A stretch of 64,000 nucleotides of DNA from DASSFG01 sp035550375. GTDB lineage: Bacteria; Planctomycetota; Planctomycetia; Pirellulales; JAICIG01. Both the position numbers and the translations under genes were made by a program. How positions within the stretch are numbered: position 1 is the stretch's first letter; each line of letters begins with the position of its first letter. Shown piece by piece: positions 56,801 through 62,800 of the stretch. The notes under the pieces were generated by a model that was not told the origin of the DNA, made no database searches, and worked only from the letters and a program-made list of their open reading frames with translations. The stretch spans positions 1 to 64,000 of the forward strand of contig DASZPH010000011.1 in the NCBI GenBank assembly GCA_035550375.1. The letters are read 5' to 3'.

Positions 56801-59800
56801 ACACGAATTACAACCAGTCGGTAACGATCACGCCGGGACCGATCGCCCCCGGCAGCAACGAGCCGACCTATACGGTCACGTACTCCAACGTTCCCGATCC
56901 GACGGGCAGCGGCTCCCTGGTGATCAGCGCCGTGGCACCGGTGTCGGGCAGCGACCAGTACATGGTGGCTGACTTCCCCGACCTGCTGACCGACCCCATC
57001 ACCGGCAAAGCACAGAACAATCCGCAGTGGGCGCAGTTGGAGGCCCAGCTCAAGCAGAACGTCTTTTTCACTCAGCAGGACAAAGGCGTGCAGAATCAGC
57101 CGACTACCTCGGCCACGATTCAGCTCACGCAAGCGCAATTGGCGGCCCTCAAGGCGGCCGGGGACGGCTCGATTCGCGTCACGCTGACGCCCACCACCAA
57201 CATCACGGCGCTGAACGGTCCGCCGACTCTCAAGTCGGTGACGGCCACGTCAGGCGGCAATCTGGCGATCAACACGATCTACTACTACGAGGTCACGGCC
57301 GTCGACGCCAATGGCGAGTCGCTGCCCAGCGCGGAGCAGGCGGCGACGGTCACGGGGACGAACCAAACGATCAACGTCACCTGGGAACCGCTCGCCGGTG
57401 CAACGGGCTACCGCATCTACCGCGGCACGACGCCCGGGCAGGAAAACACGCTGGTTGGCATCACGGACGCAAACACGCTAAGTCTGGCCGACGCGGGGGG
57501 GGTGAACGTTCCAGGCAGCGGACCGGGCGGTCCGACGGGCCTGCAGATTGCCGTGGCGGCAGGCGGCAATTTGACTCCGCTGACCACGTATTTTTACAAG
57601 GTGACGGCGCTGACGCCGAGCGGCGAATCGGCCGCTGGCACCGAGGTGTCTGCCACGACGACTTTGGCCCAAAAGACCGTTTCGCTCAACTGGAGTCCGG
57701 TTGCGGGGGCGGTAGGTTACCGGGTCTATCGCAGCACCGCGACCGGACAGGAAACCCTCATCGCCACCATCACGGGCGCGATCACGCAGTTCAAAGATGC
57801 GGGGACCACGACGCCTCCGGCGTCCGACCTCACGCGGCTTACCACCACCCCCAGCCTGCTCAGCTCGACGGCCACAACGGGCGGCAACCTGCAGGCGCCG
57901 TTGCTGGGCGCTTACTACTATGTGGTCACCGCCGTCGACGCCCAGGGAGAGACGGTTCCCAACTTCAACACGGAGAAGGTGATCACCAACATCGGCGGCA
58001 CCTTCAACGCCGTCATCCTGACTTGGACCGCCGTTCCCGGCGCGACGGGTTACAAGGTCTACCGCGGCGATCAAGGCGCGGGGACCGAAGACACCCTGAT
58101 CGCGGTCGTCGGCGCGAACACGCTTACCTTTGAAGATCGGGGCGGGCCGACGGTCGCGTCGCCCCCCACGGCGAACACCACGGGCATGGTCCCACCGATC
58201 CAGACGCCGGTCGGGTCGCCCATCGCCGGCGGCAACCTGTCGCCGAACACGACCTATTACTACGTGGTCACCGCCACAAACGGCAACGGCGAGACGCTAG
58301 CCAGCAACGAGCGGTCGGGGACGACGACCGCGACGAATCTGTCTCTCCCGATAAGCTGGAAAACGCCTCCGCAGATCGCCGGCAGCGTGGTGAGCTACCG
58401 GATCTACCGCGGCACCGCGCCGGGTCAAGAGACGATGCTGGTGGGGATCGTCCCCTTCGGCATCAACCAGTTCACCGATCTCGGCGGACTGACGCTGTCT
58501 GCTCCCCCCACTTCGGACACGTCCGGTGGCCTGGCGGTGGTGGCAACACCGACCATTACCGCCGTCGCTTCCAACGACAGCACCCTGGCCGCCGGGCAGG
58601 CGTACTATTACAAGATTACCGCCACCAAAACGGCTCAGACCGTAAACGGCCCCGTCACAGGCGAGAACACACCCAGTCAAGAGGCCTTCGCGACCGCCTC
58701 GGCCGGCCAGGCGCTCTTGCTGGCGTGGGCGGCGGTGCCCAACGCCACCGGGTACAACATCTACCGCGGTACAAATCAGGGGGCCGAGAGTACGCTCATT
58801 GCCACGATCAGTGGAGGCTTGAACACGGCCTTCACGGACGACGGCAACGAAACGGCCATCCAACTCAGCCCACTCCCCTCGGCCACACGTCCGGGCGGTA
58901 CCACCATCGTCACACCGCCGACAATCCTCACCGCAACCGGGTTTTCGGGTGGGTCCGTGCCGCCGGGGCAATACTATTACGTCGTCACCGCCTACAACAA
59001 TCTGGGCGAGACGCTCCCCAGCGCGGAGGTCGGCGTGGTGGAAAACGGCGACGCCACGCTGACGTGGACGGCTCAGCCCGGTGCCCTGGGTTACAAGGTT
59101 TACCGAGGCCAGCAGCCAGGTCAGGAGAACCTGCTGGTGGGCGTCGTGAACACCGGGTCTACGATCTTTATCGATATAAACAATCAAGCCCTAGGCGGCC
59201 TTTTGCCGGTTTTCATCAACGGCACCGTCTACACTTCACCGCCCTTCCAGAACAGCACGGGGATTGGCGCGCCGGTTTCCGACCCCGCCTTGACGCAAGC
59301 AGGCGGCGTATTGGGCACCACCTACTATTACACGGTTACGGCGATCAACGCCTACGTCACCGGACTGGGCACCAACGGCGAGACGAATCAAAGCAACGAG
59401 CTGGCGGCACTGATTTCGGGCGGTAATCGGAGCGTGCATCTCGCCTGGACGGCCGTGCCCAACGCCATCGGCTACAACATCTATCGCGGAACGACGCCGG
59501 GTGGCGAGAACGTCCTGGTTGCCAGCATTACGGGTGGCAATGTTACCAGCTTCGACGACCACGGCGCCCCGACGAGCGCCACGCGGCCGGTCCAGAATAC
59601 GACGGGGCTCGCCGCTCCCACGGGCGTCGTCGCGTCCGCCGTTTCCGACGTGGCCAGCACCTTGCCGGCCGACAAGTATTACTATGTCGTGACGGCCACC
59701 GACGCGCAGGGTGAGTCGCTTCCCAGCACGGAAACGTTGCCCCTTACTATCCCGGTAGGCCCCAACGGGCCGTCGGGCGCGACTCTCAGTGCCATTCTGC

Positions 59801-62800
59801 TGTCATGGGCGCAGGTGCCGTTCGCCACGGGATACAAGATCTACCGCGGGACGGCGACCGGCCAGGAGAATGTGCTGGTCGCCACGATCTCGGGCGGCTC
59901 CGCAACGCAGTATCTCGACGACGGCCACAACAGCCGCGGCGCCGTGCCGGGTGGCAGCACGGAGCCGTCGCCTCAACAGCAGAGCGCTGGCAAGTCGCGC
60001 ACTCCGCCGACGACCGACACCACGCTCCTGGCGCAGCCAGTGCAGGCCACGATCAAGACGGTGGTCGATCCAACCGGCACGCTCGCGGCGGCCAAGTATT
60101 TCTACGTCGTCACCGCCCTGAACGCGCAGGGGGAAACCGTCGCCGGCACCGAGACGTCGATCACGGTAGCCGCCGGCAACTCGATCGTGCTCTCCTGGGG
60201 TCAGGTAGCAGGAGCCACAGGTTACAACGTCTATCGCGGCACCGCCGCGGGAACCGAGACTTTGCTGGGCACCGTTAGCCCCGCTCCCATTCCGACCGTT
60301 TCCGGCGGGGCAACGGTCGATTTCACCGACAATGGCGCGCTTACGCCCGACGGGGTCACGGGCCCGCCGGCGACCGATAGCACCACACTTTACGTTCCCA
60401 CTGCCACCTTCTTCACCACCGCGCCGGCGATCAGTTCCGTGGTCGACGCGACCAGCACGCTCGCCGCCGGAACCTATTACTACGAGATCACCGCCACCAA
60501 CGCTTTAGGAGAAACCCCCGCCAGTCCGGAAATCTCCTTCGCCGCCACGTCCGGACACTCGCTCAAGCTGACCTGGACGACGGTGGCCGGCGCAACGGGG
60601 TACAACATCTATCGTGGCACGACGTCGGGCGGTGAAAACGTTCTCATCGCTTCGGTGTCGGCCCCGGCCAGCGGTAATCCCACCTTTACCGACAACGGCA
60701 ACGAAACGAACAACCAAGCGCCGCCGGCCGCAGACAACAGCGCTCTTGCGCAGCCGGGCCAGGTGGGCGTAAAATCGATCTCCGACCCGGCCAGCACGCT
60801 GACGGCGGGCACCTACTATTACGTCGTTACGGCCATCACCGCGTCCGGCGGTGAAACGACGGCTACGATCGAAGGATCGGGCACAACGGTCGCGGTGCCT
60901 TTCACCCAGCCCCAGGCGCTGCAGTTGTCGTGGGGCATCGTGCCTGGCGCCAGTGGATACAAAATCTACCGAGGTACGGCGGCCGGCGGCGAAAACAGCC
61001 TGGTCGCGACCATCAACAGCAACACGACGACGACCTTTCTCGACGAAGGCAAGGCAACGTCCTCGGCCACCCCGCCCAGCACCAACACCGCCACGTTGGC
61101 CGCCCCGACGGGTGTTCAAGTTCTTCCCGTTGCGGATTTCACCAGCATTCTGCTCGGCAACTATACCTACGTGGTCACGGCGATCGAGGGGCTCGGGCAG
61201 ACGACCCCCAGTTCGTCGGTGTCGGCCACGGCGATGGCGGACCAGGCACTTTCCGTAACGTGGAACGCCACGCCAGGTGCCACGGGTTACCGGGTTTATC
61301 GTCTGGGACCAAGCGGACCGGAGCAACTCGTCGCGCTCATTTCCAACGGCACCACGACCAGTTTCTTCGACGACGGGACGGGATCGGCCACCACCGTCAA
61401 TCCGCCGACGATCAACACGGCGTTCTTGCCACCGCCGGGGCAGCCGATCGCTTCGCTTGCCACCGGCGGGGCTTTGGCCGCCAACACCACGTATTATTAC
61501 GTCATCACCGCTTTCGATGCGGCTGGCGAGACGCTGGGCAGCCGCGAGGTGTCGGCCACAAGCACCAACAGCGCCTTCACGATCAACCTCGCCTGGTCCG
61601 GCGTCGCCGGCGCCACGGGGTATCACATTTATCGTGGTACCGCGTCCGGCAACGAAAACGTTCTGGTCGGGTCAATCTTCTTCTCCGGTACGGGAGTCGA
61701 CTCGGGCAACGCCCGATACGCGTTTGACGATGATGGCAGCGGCGCGAAAACCACCACCCCGCCGTTGTCGAGTTCGGCGGCCGGCGACCGCGTGCCAGGG
61801 GTGGACCTGCTGACTTCGACGCTCAATTACGGCACCGCCGGCTTGCTCGACGGGCAGACGTTCACGATCAGCAACGGCACCGTAATTCGCACGTTCGAGT
61901 TCGACGACAACAACCAGCTTACGAATCCGACCAACGTTCCGGTCACGTTCAAGCCGACCGACAGCCCCGCGCAAGTCGCGCAGGACATGATCGCGGCCAT
62001 CAACCGTCCCGGCTGGAATGTCTACGCGGCCACTTCCGACGCCACGAACAATAACGTCAATCCAGCGGCCACCAACCACGGAAATCCGTCGGACACGCAG
62101 GGCGACACCAGCGACCGGGTCAACCTTTTCAACGCCGCTTGGGTGCAAGTCGGGGCGGCACCGGTCGACATCGAATCGCTTCCCGCTCCCGCGCAGAACG
62201 TCGCCGTGGCTTCGTCCAGCGGCGGCAACCTGGCAAGCGGCACGTACTACTACGAGGTCACCGCGGTGACGCTTGGCGGCGAAACCGCGGCCGGCAACGA
62301 GGAGGCGGCTGTGGTCACCGGACCCAACGGCGAGGTGACGGTCAGTTGGAATGCGGTGCCGGGCGCTACGGGCTACCGCGTCTACCGCGGCACTTCGGCG
62401 GGCGGAGAAAACGTGCTGGCCGGTACCGTCGCCGCAGGCAACACCAGCTTCGTCGATACGGGCGTCGGCTCTGCGGGAACGCCGCCCGGAACGAGCACCG
62501 CGGCCAGCTCGCCGCACAGCACAATCGGTGCCGCCTACGACACGGGGCTTGATTCGGGCAGCGATCCGCTGCTGCACCCCGTCGCGCTGGCCGTGGCCTC
62601 CGGCGGATCCTTCGCGCCGAGCACGACTTACTACTACCTGGTGACGGCCACCGACGCCAACGGGAAGACGTTCCGCGGCAACGAGCAGTCGTTCACGACG
62701 AGCACGGGCAGCGAAGAGCTGCAGCTCAACTGGGACCCTGTCGCCAGCAGCGGAACCTGGACGTACAAGGTGTACCGCGGCACGGCGATTGGCGCCGAGA

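Noticed and set aside
57027..58133. Plus-strand ORF of 368 codons in another frame of the giant gene
   Set aside because: Its sequence is Gly/Arg/His-rich low complexity produced by reading the Fn3-like repeats out of frame.
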